In this document: positions 33,297-44,600 of the stretch, in pieces
How positions within the stretch are numbered: position 1 is the stretch's first letter
Layout: each line of letters starts with the position of its first letter
NCBI GenBank assembly: GCA_029964075.1
Contig: CM057147.1
Coordinates: 15,149,513-15,213,512 of the forward strand
Direction: 5' to 3'
DNA: 64,000 nucleotides
Source: Patiria pectinifera
Lineage: Eukaryota; Echinodermata; Asteroidea; Valvatida; Asterinidae
Made by a program: the position numbers and the translations under genes
The notes under the pieces: model-generated
Seen by the model: the letters and a program-made list of their open reading frames with translations, nothing else
Databases searched by the model: none
Told to the model about the DNA's origin: nothing

Positions 33297-33969
33297 GGAT
33301 TCGTAATTTAAGAATTCACGAGGCGCGAAGCGCCGAGTGAATTCGTAAATTAAGAATCCACACTTGCGAGTGTATTCTTCGACTTAAACCATTGCGTCAA
33401 AAGAAGTATTGGCATTAACAGTGAGTGGAGATGAAAAGACTTGGGATAAATGTTGCAACCTGACGCCACTTCCGCGATTGTGTACAAAGTCTATGGAGAG
33501 TCAAGACTTTTTCCTAACAAGTATTTCCTAACAAAATTGGAAATATTTCTCAGTCCCAGATTCATGTCTTATCATCATTTTTGCAATGGATGCCCTTCAT
33601 TGAGATGATATATGGAGAAAAAAAGTGGCGTCAGGTTGCAACATTTGTCCCGGCTCCTTCCGTTGACAAATTGATAGTTCAGACGATGATTTCTTTCTGA
33701 CTCGAAGTAGGTTTTGCAGTGACGGCGGAGAATCTGACAGGGAAGATGCATTGGTAATTTCGGAAGGAAATTTTCACGCAGACGGTCCTATTAATGCTCA
33801 TTATAGAGAACAATTGTCCGACGTGTTCAAAGTGTGGATTCGTAATTCCGAATCCACACTTTACTAAAGATTCTTCGTTACGAATCCACACTTTGTGACC
33901 AGCGTAACCGATTCGTAGTTCCGAATCCACACTTTTAACAATAGTGTGACGTCATAGCAATGGTTTAAT
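33297..33969. mobile_element. Palindrome-rich element with GGATTCGTAAT hairpins
   Basis: A long hairpin at 33297-33360 has GGCGC-GAA-GCGCC at its tip. Near 33832-33935 several GTGTGGATTCG / CGAATCCACAC pairs form further hairpins. TTAAACCATTGC (33384) and GCAATGGTTTAA (about 33958-33969) are inverted ends. The relation of the outer hairpin to these ends is unclear. Confidence 0.6.
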
Positions 33970-34362
33970 AAAAAATGCACAACACTACAATGTCAATCTT
34001 GAGCTTTTTATGCACTTACGAGAGCAGTTACAGTAAAAAAAATATCACTTAGGCCTAGTACAGTCATGTACATCCATTTTTGTTTTGGTTCAGACAAAAT
34101 TAGTCCTAAGTTTGGAACTTGAATTCGGAGGTTGAACTTGAAAACAGCTTTAGTAAAATTTTTAGCAGTTAATCAGAATGTCAGAAATTCTCTGAAGTAT
34201 TGAATTCACTGAAGAGGAAATAACAAGGTTTCATATGGCTTAACTGATTAGTGGGTGATTGAATTATGATGATGAGGAAAGGCTTGTTGACCGTACAAGA
34301 GATTTGAAACTGAAGCAGTCAATGCAAGTTATATTTTCACATTCTTTTCTTTCAAATTTACC

Positions 34363-34856
34363 TTAACCCTAACCCCCTAGCTCTTTTTGCTAGGAACCAT
34401 CCTCAATCCTTCAAAATCCTCCAAAATTTTCAGAAAATTTTCAGACAGTCCTGCCTCAAAATGGATTCATCCTCAATCCTTCAAAATCCTCCTGATACAA
34501 AAATGTTCAAATGAAGGGTACCCAGCCCGTCAATCCTTCAAAATCGTCAGACAGTCCTGCCTCAAAATACCATTCAGCCTCAATCCTCCAAAATCCTTTT
34601 CTGAAAAAAATACCATTCAGCCTCAATCCTCCAAAATCCTTTTCTGAAAAAATACCATTCAGCCTCAATCCTCCAAAATCCTTTTCAGATAAAATACCAT
34701 TCAGCCTTAATCCTCCAAAATCCTTATTTAAAAAAATACCATTCAGCCTCAATCCTCCAAAATCCTTATCTAAAAAAATACCATCCAGCCTCAATCCTCC
34801 AAAATCCTCCAAAACCACAAGGAGGATTTTGGAGGATTGAGGAGGGTTAGGGTTAA
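34363..34856. mobile_element. Telomere-like-end TTAA element (copy E), best preserved
   Basis: Starts TTAACCCTAACCCC and ends GGGTTAGGGTTAA, with TTAA at both borders. Inside, six units of 42-43 bp begin at 34568, 34611, 34653, 34695, 34737 and 34779, each with TCAGCCTCAATCCTCCAAAA. Because 42 is a multiple of three, false open frames run through it. Confidence 0.85.
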
Positions 34857-35109
34857 AGGCCCTATTTACTCCAAATAAATATCAAAGGTGAGTGAAAATC
34901 CCCCTAGATGAGTGAAAATCACCCTAATTTTAGAATGAAATACTCCAACAAAGAATCGGTCCAGTGGGAAACTTGAGCAAAAACTGGATCTGTTTGAATG
35001 AATGGATTTCACTCAAAAATGTCTGGTCCCTAGTGGGAGTGAATTTTCACTGGAACAGTGTGAATATTCAGTCTTTGGAAAAAAAAGACAGTAGGGGCTC
35101 CGTGCACAA

Positions 35110-35470
35110 GTACCCCTAGTCTATGTTATAGACCCTGGCCCTGGGGAAGCCAGCCATGGTCTATGATATGTAAGCAGATTTCGGCGATTAATTATGCAAC
35201 TAGACTGCATATGACCTCGAGAAACTGACCAATCAGCGGGTGCCTTCTATACGCGCGTAATGCAAGCTCCCCGCGTGCGTAAACATCACGCCCACGATGA
35301 GTAGCATTTCTGCACAGGTTGTTGTATTACAAAAACGGGGCATTGAAATTGACCAATCAAGCTTGGAATGAAATGACGTCAGGCATGCTTAGATACATCA
35401 GACGTTCTACCGGAGATGGGCTCCGTGGTGAACGGGTGATACTCAGATTAAAGTACCCCCTCAACGGTAC
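35110..35470 (-). repeat. Dispersed repeat carrying CRE and CCAAT motifs (copy 2, inverted)
   Basis: Reverse complement of the segment at 6940-7235. It keeps TGACGTCA, two CCAAT boxes (GACCAATCA) and the CATAGACT / CCAGGGTCTAT end. It is more CpG-rich than copy 1. Confidence 0.65.
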
Positions 35471-36519
35471 GAAACAGAGAGTTGGGGAGACCACTGGGAA
35501 AGACATTCAAAACACATTGCCAACGACGCTCACGCGAAGACGCAATGGCTTGTGTACATACTTTCAGAATAGAATAAGTCGTGCATACTTCGCACCGTAC
35601 GCGCGTGAACCGTCACGCGTATGTGGTGTGTTCCCCCACTGGAGCGCTCAAGAGTGGTAAAAACGCCCTCTGTTGTTTGCGCACTGTAAGCCCGTAAGTC
35701 TACATTATTGATGAAATTTCTCACGAATTTACCAGAATGCAAAACATGAAAGCACTTTGCTGTAGGCGTCGAATAATAAAGTCAAACTAGCAAAATCCCA
35801 TTCATGTATTTGCATCAAGATGTTGGTCATGCACTTTCAGTGTACTAAATCTCCCGTACATAAAAAACAAACCCAGGGTTGGGTGTGCATGCAAATTATA
35901 AACACGTGTGTGACGGCACGCTCAGTGGCGTTCGAATAAAAGGATTTGGGGAGCACACAAGTACATACGATTGCCATCATGTGGGAAAAGGCCTGGTGTA
36001 AAACTTGGGCCGTTGCTGAGAACATCATCACCTATGGGATGTGATTTCCATGTAACCCAACCCCATATCTGCGGGGCCACACATACCTGGAGAGTTTATA
36101 CTACGGTAATGGAACAGGGTTGCCACAGAGAGAAAACACGTCAGTAATGTTGTCGTGACATGGTACGGTGCGAGTCAGTCTCACGAGCGGATGTTGATGT
36201 TACGTTGGCCAAATCGATTTGTTTGTTGACTTTTCAAGTTTGTGAGGACACGATTATGAGGCTGGCACTGTTTTGAGTAATGGTGTGCTTGATTATACGA
36301 GAAAAACTCCAGCGGATGCGGTCTTTATTTTGTTGTTTCGGTTGAATAATAATGGTGTGTATTTAAAGCACTGTTGAAGATAAGATGTGCTTTACATTTC
36401 ATGTATATTCAGTCAGTTGAAGCAAAAGTTGTTTCTCTCCACCTAGATTGACAGCTTTTCCCTCAAATTTTGCGGGGCACTTCCGAATATACATGCATGT
36501 GCTGTTTTGGATGTTGTTA
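35471..36519. other. Intron 1 stretch, CpG-rich left part, no gene seen
   Basis: 35471-35690 has many CpG and ACGCG words and a 113-codon frame (35319-35660) that begins inside the repeat and resembles no known protein. The rest is AT-rich. Confidence 0.4.
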
Positions 36520-36830
36520 TTTAAACAGTCACAGACAGTCAAAATTCACTTCCACTTCCTCTGCTATACTTTTAACAAAGGCTAGTCACCAGCAGTCAGA
36601 TCACATGTCAAGCAAACACTATGACTAGTCAAACTGGGCCAACAGACAAAGCAGGCAAGTTGTGGTCACAGCTGCTGTATCACTCACCCGAAGTCAAAGC
36701 ACAGCTGTATCAAGTTACTTAAACAGTCCCAGCCAGTCAATCCTGCCTCATGTACAGGTAGGCTGGGAATTATGATTATGACTGAGAGGACTGCTTGGTA
36801 CAGAATGTGTTTGCATTGGAGGGCCTTATG
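36520..36830 (-). mobile_element. TGACTG-word element (inverted copy)
   Basis: Reverse complement of the copies at 4968-5307 and 63462-63791, sharing AACAGTCACAGACAGTCAAA and CAGTCAATCCTGC. The TTAA borders are eroded. Confidence 0.65.
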
Positions 36831-39800
36831 GTCCGAAATTGCCTACGCCGGCCAAATCACGATTTGCATGCCCTCAAAATCTTCAGTATTTGAGCACGCT
36901 GTGGACCATGAACTTGAGGGTTTGTAAAAGAATATGGGTGGAAGCCGTGCACAGGACTGTGAGCTTGTAGTTTCGTTCAATTTGGATGAAATTGGGGCCC
37001 TAAAAGCGCTCTATTTTGCAATGGAGTGCAGGCATCGTTTTTCAAAATGGCGATGGGCTTCAGGATTTTTTTCAGGGGTGATTATCTTCGGATGGAAATT
37101 TCTCCTAAAATTCATCAGTTGACCACCGAAAATTAAAAAAACAAAGTTGAAAGATGATGAAATAAGCTTTAATTTGATGTGTGTCTCGAACACCTTGGAG
37201 AGTTGTGAGTATTTTTCCCGAATTTCTGAAGTGGGAGCATTTACCATTGGGGTCTATGGAAGTTTATTTACTGGTCTGCTACCTTTGATCAGAATTTTTC
37301 ATCGTGTACAACATGAACCTGTACAAAACGATAGGTTTGATCAATTTGATTTGTAAGTTTACAAACATGACTACCCGTAGATCTCTGATTGAATAAAGTT
37401 GTTTATGTAGTAACTCAAAGTCAAGTGGTTCCAAGTTGCTGGCACTTCGTGACCTTCTGAACAGTTTCAAGTATTTGTTTCTCACGCTGAAACGAGATTT
37501 ATTGACTTTGGTTATGATTTGCAGAAAGTTCCACTTGTGAAACCAAAACGTTCGTGTTGTGTGAATTCATACACTCTTTATATAATTAAAATTTATTGAC
37601 TCAATATTTTTTGTTGGGGGGGAGGGCTTAAAAAATTTGAATATATTACTTTTTCTAATGATACATGTAACAACGGATACTTCACATAAAAGATCAAAAG
37701 GCTTTAATTACTATTACCTCTGATCATCGGGCCATTGATCAGGGGTAATAGGCCTAAGACCTGGTTTATTAGGAAAACGTTTTGAAAATGTTGAAATTAT
37801 CTGGGGAAGTTCTAAAAATATGCAAGAAAGACAGGGATCTTTGGAAATAAAAAAATAAAAAACAGTTGGGAAGGAAAATCTTACGATTTAAGATGAAAAG
37901 TGGGAAAACATTGCCTCATTGAAAAATTCTTCGTATTTTCTTTAAACAAAGTAAATTAAGCAAAGCAAAATTTTGGGCTACATGTAGATGCAAATTGTTG
38001 GAAAGAGATTAGAACATTCCTAGTTCCCCCCCCCAAGAACCATACCTGTTTGTTTCCCTTATGAAAGTATTCATGAGTATGTTTTCTACAACAAGGAAAC
38101 ATCACTGGTATGGTACATGTATGGTCTTAATTTATGATTTGCCCTCAACCAGTTAGTTTATTGCATTACTGCAGAAATTCTACGCCCTGAAACTCCACCA
38201 TTACAATTTGGAGTAAAGAAAATAAACAGATCTTCTGTCATTTCTGTCAGCAGGGGTATCAAATTCTAGGGAGTGATTGGCTTCTAACCTTGGGATTTGC
38301 TCGCAAGCTATAATTCAATTTGAACCAAATTCCTTTCTGACCAACTAACCATGCCCTGTGGATAAAAACACCCAGAGAACAAGTCCGATGGTCCATGGAT
38401 GGTCCAATAATGTGCTTAGATCGTCAGGACTTGGGAGGTGTTTGAATTGGGTTGTTGCAGTGTGGACAGAAATACGCGAGCCACGGCATAGCTGGTCAGA
38501 CCCCATTGCTAAATTAAACGATTACTTATGTGTGCATACATTGCACAGTGGTTCGTTATCCCCACTGTCATTGTGGCGTGGTGTTCTGGGCGTATAACAC
38601 AGTGGGCTTGATAATGAATCTTTCATGGTCTGTCGGCTTTTGTTGATTTACGACTGTGCTTTTCAATTCCACAAAGAGCTTTGTGTGTTTGTGTGTGAAT
38701 GGAGAACTCTTGTGTGTCTACATTACAACATTCAAGTGTTTTTTTTCCTTTTCAACACAAATGTGGTAGACAATTTTGGGCTCAGTCTTCTGAAATGAAG
38801 AGTGCTGGCGAACGGCCTGCGCAGGCCTACTGGTTCTTCACTCCACTTGATTATTCATCGGGGAACATCCAGACTGCTGTGTTCATGTGCGCCGCGCCGC
38901 CGGAGCACATCTGTTGTGTTGACGTTGGTCGCTCATGTTGTGCAGCGTCCCGCTGTTGTGGATCTTTAGTCTGCAGAAGTTGTGCGACCCTATCAATGTC
39001 TGTAGGGACCTGCTGTATGAGTGTGTCTGTTTTGTCAGGCAGACATTGTGAATATGATGTTTTAGGCACCTGCTCTCAATGGTTTGATATTCCGAAGGGT
39101 TTTATGACAATATTTAGTTCACGCATGTACGTTTACATAGGAAGAAACTAGTGCTGTAGGTTTTCTTTTAAGTAGAAGCAAAACGTGATCATTTTATGGT
39201 GCAAGTTTTGATTATTTTGGTTGCGGAAGTAGAAATACGTGGCACTAAAAATAGTGTTTCCGATTGAACAATTGAGTTCGGTTTGGTTTGGAATTCTGTG
39301 TTCGGTGGTTTGGCTGTAGCACTAAAAGAAACACATTGCTACTTGCATGTATGAAAAAAGTTTGATTGATAAATAAGTTAAATTTCAAGATACAAGTATT
39401 TAAATTAGAATACCATGGTTATTTAATACTTTCCATACATTGCATATTTCCTCTTTCTGTGACATTCTATTAGAATCAGTTGACTTCACACTTCGCAATT
39501 ATTGGATTGTCTAGTGTGCGAAATGAAATGTTATAACAATTTCATAAATGACTCATGATTAAAAAGAAAGCGTTAAATCCTAAATGTAGAAATTACACGT
39601 GCAATGTGTACCAATATGTTTTTTAATGAATATCATCCATATTTACAGATTATTATTTTATCAAAACTTGTACAAAAACAAAATCACTGAATGCATTTTA
39701 AATTAACAAAAAAATAAAAAAAAATTGTTTTCTTTTTACATGTACATTGTACATTTGTATGGTTTACTGGTCTTGTCGTCTGAAATCAATCTTGGCCACA

Positions 39801-40498
39801 AATGTACTCATTCTTAAAACAATTTTTTTTATAAAAGAGAAAAAAAAAATATGATGGATATTCAATGTGAAAGCTGGACTAACCCCTCTCCAAAAATGTC
39901 GTTTCCGATGGGAATGAATTTTGAGGCGTTGACAGGCGGCGTCTGGAGCAGGTGTCGCGGCCGAGATCAACCTGACGAGTGATGACTTAAGAGCCAGATT
40001 TGCTTCTTTCGTGTTTTTTTTTTCCTTTTAACGAGAGTCGTTTGGTTTTGACGTTGACTCAAAAGGTTAAGATGACAGGAAGAGCATCATTCAGTGAACC
40101 CTGCCCGCCCTTTTAAATCGTCTGCGAGTTGTGTCAACCGAATCCGATAGCCGCGGTGTTTGTTGTAGCTTAGATAAATCCCAGCGATAACATGTCCGGT
40201 GTTTTTTAAAAAAAGAGCCTGAAAACAAAACTTATAATGAAACGTGAAATTTACTCCAGGTATAGAATAAAAGTTTGTCATGTCAGTAGTGAAATTACAT
40301 GTAGTAAACAGATTATGACTGACTGTAATAATATAAAGTGCAAATTAGTGAAATAAGAAAATACTTTCAATTTCATTTGTGAGAATAAGTGAAAGTGATT
40401 CTTTTTAGGTATTACTAGCCGATTGTTCTCCTGACAAATTAAATTAACATTTTTGGATGGGCCTAGGGCACGTATAACGTTCATCTGTATCCTGTTCC
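36831..40498. other. Intron 1 stretch with one long anonymous ORF, no gene called
   Basis: Mainly AT-rich unique-looking DNA. The segment 38699-39151 has an open frame of 150 codons, Cys-rich in its middle, that I do not recognise, with another 72-codon frame on the opposite strand (38851-39069). No splice or promoter context supports either. Confidence 0.4.
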
Positions 40499-40777
40499 TT
40501 AACCCTAACCCTCTCCCTATACTAGTAGTTCCTCAGGACTACCCTGCTAAATCCAACAGAGTCCAACTGGAGTTTCCTGCTCAATCCACTGTGCCTTATT
40601 TTCAGTTGTCTGCTGAATCCAACGGAGTCCAACTTGGCGTTATAATACGGTTCAGTTGCCTGCTGAATCCAACATTTTGCATCAGGAATGTACCCTAGGG
40701 GTGTACTGCTCAATCCAACAGGCTCCATCCGGTATGACATAGTTAGATCCTGTGGGATTCAGCAGGGTTGGGGATAG
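40499..40777. mobile_element. Telomere-like-end element (copy C), inverse of copy B
   Basis: Starts TTAACCCTAACCCT. Its TGCTGAATCCAACGGAGTCC words are the complement of 26999-27269. The right end (CAGCAGGGTTGGGGAT) is diverged. Confidence 0.68.
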
Positions 40778-41091
40778 GACCTGAACATGTTAAAAACACT
40801 GTTTGTTGAAGGAAAAGAATTCATCTTAAGACACGTCACGAGATGTTTGTAAACATCCTGCTGAATCCTACGGAACCCAACAACGATGAATGGTGAAGCT
40901 CAGAAATACAACAGATTCCAACAGTTGAAAGGTCTCCATTTGCAGCTCAACTCAACAAAATCTAACAGATACTGCCTACAGTTTTAGATACTTGTGCATC
41001 ATGTGTGTAAAGGTTAAGAAAATCTTTAGATGTTTCTACAAGTTGACTGAAAAAGTCAACCTTACTAGAAATGTCAAGTCCCATCCAAAGG

Positions 41092-41517
41092 AATAACCCT
41101 GACCTCTAGGCCCTTTTGGCTAGGAACCATCCCCAATTAATCCTGCAAAATCCTCCGATTGCCACCATGTATAAAATTGAATCAGCCTCAATCCTCAAAA
41201 GTCATTGGTTATTTCTTGAATTTGTTCAGTGGAGGGGTGACCATTGCCTCAATCCTTTAAAATCCTCCAACAATCACTGTGAGTGGGTTGAGGCAGTGCT
41301 GATGACATTCAGAAGCAGTGCGGATGATATCGAGCATAATGCAGGGCTCAATTATGCATGGCTGAACATAAACAATGCAGGGTACAGCCTACGAACTCGA
41401 CACAGTGCATCCTCCAAAATCAACAGACAATTTTTTTTGCCATTCAGCCTCAATCCTCCAAAATCCTCCAAAACCCCCTGGAGGATTTGGAAGATTGAGG
41501 AAGGCTGGGGATAAGCT
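41092..41517. mobile_element. Telomere-like-end element (copy D), AATCCTCCAAAATCC words
   Basis: Shares GGCTAGGAACCATCC and CATTCAGCCTCAATCCTCCA with 34363-34856, and a longer unique middle with 51549-51938, to which it is inverted. The ends are mutated (TAACCCTGACC). Confidence 0.68.
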
Positions 41518-42129
41518 TTTTTTTTTAAGTTGAACTAAATTTAACTAATCCCTCTACGACATAAAACGGCCGTTTCAGATCCCTGCAACTTCTTTACAAG
41601 GTATCGAAAAATCCTTTCAGGAGAGAATTGCTGTTCGGCTTGTTAATGTGAACAAGCCATGTAGGAAAGTTTTTGGGACTCTATAGTCCTTTTTTTCCCC
41701 CTCAATTTCTTCTTATTGTTAGGTCAACTTCTAGCGTTTTCACGGCCCATTGTGTGCCTATGAATGCCTCAGTAGTTTGGGCACCTTTGTTAAATTACTC
41801 CCCTCAATTTGAAGTGGGCTCGAGGAGTGTATTATAGGCCGGGTCTGGCCCTGGGGTGAAAAAATAAAAAAAAACTTTGAGAGTGTAGTTTGGAAAGGCA
41901 AGGCATGTTTGTTTAGCTCGTAAATGTCAATCTGAACTCTACTTTTTTGCCCTCAGTATACAAGTTGGTGAATTGTCAGGGGTAGGGTTGCTTGTACACT
42001 TCGGAGGATTATTTTGAAGGGCTCCTCGAAAGGGAAACAGTCAACGTTCATGAAAAAAAATTATAATAAGTTGATACTTGACACGTATCCTAAAGGTTAC
42101 ATCTTGGGGAAAAAAACTTGATTTGTCAC

Positions 42130-42894
42130 TTAAAGATAATACAACATTTGAAAACATCAGAAAACAAAACTACTAAATTATTATGAAATATCTTACTTGA
42201 CTGTAAGTGAATAATAGTCTCAAGCATCCTGTGAAATCGTGGCACCTGGTGTGGATTTTTTTGCACCAATTTCCAGTGGGGCCAGAAAAAAAAATAGTTC
42301 TGCTTCCGATTACATGGCATTTGAATATAGGGTGGGTAGGTAGGGAAAGGTTTTTTGGGGCAATTTTTTTTGTACGATCATATGGAGGCATCAGCATGTA
42401 GTCAAGGGTAAAAGGTAGAAATTGATGGTTTTGGGTGTTTTTTCCCTCATTTTTCCCATAAAAAAATAGGGTAGAGCTGTCAGAATAGGGTAGGTAGGGA
42501 AACCGGAAGCAGAACTATTTTTTTGTTGGCCTGATGGTCGGTCGACCATCTTGGAAAAAGTGATTTTTTTTTCAAATACTGCCCCCAATTTACCAAATTT
42601 AGATCCACATTTTGTTTGCAATCGGTTACACATCCGTGAACGGGTGTAAGCCAGCTACTGGTAGTCTGGTTCCCTGACCTGACAATTCCCCGACATCTAT
42701 AAATTGCACCGTTTCATCTGAAGTAGGATCAGGGAACCAGACTACAAGAACAGCATTTGTTTCTTGGTTTTTCCAGCAACAATGAACACAAAACTTTAAG
42801 CAGGTCAGTGTAACAATATTTGCTATAAAATACTAACCCCAAATCCATCCATTTCTGAAAATTTCAGCAAAAGCAAATGATGCATTTCCTTTAA
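42130..42894 (-). mobile_element. TTAA element with internal hairpins (copy 2, inverted), split by a PIF-like MITE
   Basis: TTAA at 42130 and 42891. The hairpin pair GTCTGGTTCCCTGACC and the palindrome GATGGTCGGTCGACCATC are present. The insert at 42280-42531 lies beside the palindrome. Confidence 0.8.
42280..42531. mobile_element. PIF/Harbinger-like MITE (GGCC + A-tract, TTCTGCTTCCG), nested copy
   Basis: Ends GGCCAGAAAA and TTGTTGGCC with inner TIR TAGTTCTGCTTCCG / CGGAAGCAGAACTA. Related copies at 46893-47158 and 56600-56841 have clear 3-bp target duplications. Confidence 0.72.
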
Positions 42895-42952
42895 AAACAA
42901 AGGGTAATTTAACCCAAGTGTTGGATAAATTTGTGCTATCTTTTCATTGAAC

Positions 42953-43468
42953 TTAAAGGGAATATACATCATTTGCTTTTGCTGTAATTTTCAGAAATGG
43001 ATGGAATTGGGGGGTTGGAAATATATAGCAAATATAGTTGACTTTGCTTTTTTGAGGTTTTGGGTTCGAATACTATAAAAAAAAAGAAAAAAATTCATTT
43101 CCTTTAGTCTGGTTCCCTCCATATAAGAAAAAGAAGAACTACAGAGCAGTTAACATACATTGTGGGGTAAGGGGTCAAACCAGTCTAGCTGGCTTGTACC
43201 GCGGTCATAGGTGTGGGTCGATTGCAAACAAGTGCAATGGTCAATTTGGGCCAGTATTTGAAAAAAGTTTTTTTCCAACGCTGCCGATCCCGATCAGCGT
43301 GAAAATGATAATATAAAACTTGTCTAAAAAATGACAGTATACATGTACCAGGTTCCATGATTTTACAGGATGCTTTACACTGTCATTCACTAACAGTCCA
43401 GCAAGGTATTTCAAAATGATTGGGTAGTTTTTTTTGTGATGTTTGCAAATGTTGTATTTTCCCTTTAA
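42953..43468 (+). mobile_element. TTAA element with internal hairpins (copy 3)
   Basis: TTAAAGGGAATATACATCAT start and TTCCCTTTAA end. The central palindrome is decayed (CCAACGCTGCCGATC), and the second arm of the GGTTCCCT hairpin is lost. It lies 58 bp from the inverted copy 2. Confidence 0.75.
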
Positions 43469-44343
43469 TACTAGAATGATGCATTCAAACGTTTTTTTGG
43501 AATGCATTTTATTGATGGTCCGCATATTCAAATATGTGGAGCAGTCCCATAATAATTTCAAGATTGAGTTCATGTATACATAGGTCCCTGTTTTGATAGT
43601 GTGTACAAACACACTGTGAGAGGCAGGCCGTCTCTAGTCCACCAAAAGTAGGTCAGCTTGTTCAGACATTGACAAATTACACTGTACACGGCTACTCTGA
43701 ATGTGGCTCATATTTGGCATGTACAGCATGTTCATCATGTTCATCCTGTTTTCCCGAGGCCTCTGAAATTGATGGATAAAAGTATTTGGTCTCCGGTAAA
43801 GGTTCTGGACATTGTTAAAAAAACAAAAACCTCATTGAAGTTGATGTAATGGTTTCTTTATGTGAGCTTGTTCGGTGCATGATTTTCCGTGGTGTTTTTT
43901 TAATACCGTGGCTGTCGGGGTTGAAACGGCAACCAGTTGTAGATTTGAGACAAGTAAAACGCCAGAAATTTCCTACAGGCAAGTTTTAGAGACCTGTGCG
44001 TATCGTTCGGTGCGTGGAAGAAGGTTGTTAGGCAAAAAATGGGTCAAAAGGTCAGATTTGAATTTTCCGGTTATCGATAGAGCATGGAAATATCTTTCAT
44101 TTGATACATTTTGTCTCAAGGGGCTCAACATTCGGATGTAAGTAACAGTATGAAAAAGACGAAACAAGATTTTTCATTATTTTGTTCCCAGCATAAAGAC
44201 GTTAGCATGTAATTCTAATGTTACAAAATACATTCCAAGTGCGCTAACGTCCCACTGAAGTGGGTATGCAAAGCCAAGTTTGTTCCCGGCAAAGGGACGT
44301 TATGATTTAACGTGCCACTTGAGCGCACGTTTACGAGGCAGGG
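43469..44343. other. Intron 1 stretch, no gene seen
   Basis: AT-rich. Three direct partial repeats of GTTCCCGG-CAAAGGGACGTTA type near 44188-44370 lead into the next element. Confidence 0.4.
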
Positions 44344-44600
44344 GGAGTTCCCGGTAAAAGGTTGTTAGCATAAAAATGTGAATAACCTCAAATTTAAGTA
44401 ATACTATTGAAATAAAAATGCACAATATTTTTTTTTTCATTAATAACACATTTCATGAGCCAAAATTTCAGCCTTAAATGTGAGTTTTAATTTTGTGCTC
44501 CCAAGAAATGGGAGCACAAAACCTTTCAACTCGATTATCTCCCAAGGTGTTTTTTTGCATGCCTGGGCTGCTAACGACCTTTTCCTCGGCACACGACGAT
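44344..44600. mobile_element. TIR element with perfect internal 13-bp hairpin
   Basis: Left GGTAAAAGGTTGTTAGCA pairs with right GCTAACGACCTTTTCC. Inside, TTTTGTGCTCCCA (44491-44503) and its exact complement (44509-44521) enclose a 5-nt loop. Confidence 0.6.

Noticed and set aside
34363..34380. Interstitial telomere
   Set aside because: Only about two TTAGGG-like units at each end, in inverted orientation with TTAA borders; a transposon end is more likely than telomeric DNA.
34507..34840. Repetitive open frames on both strands (103 and 109 codons)
   Set aside because: They arise from six 42-43 bp units in a non-coding element; 42 is divisible by three, so any open frame repeats.
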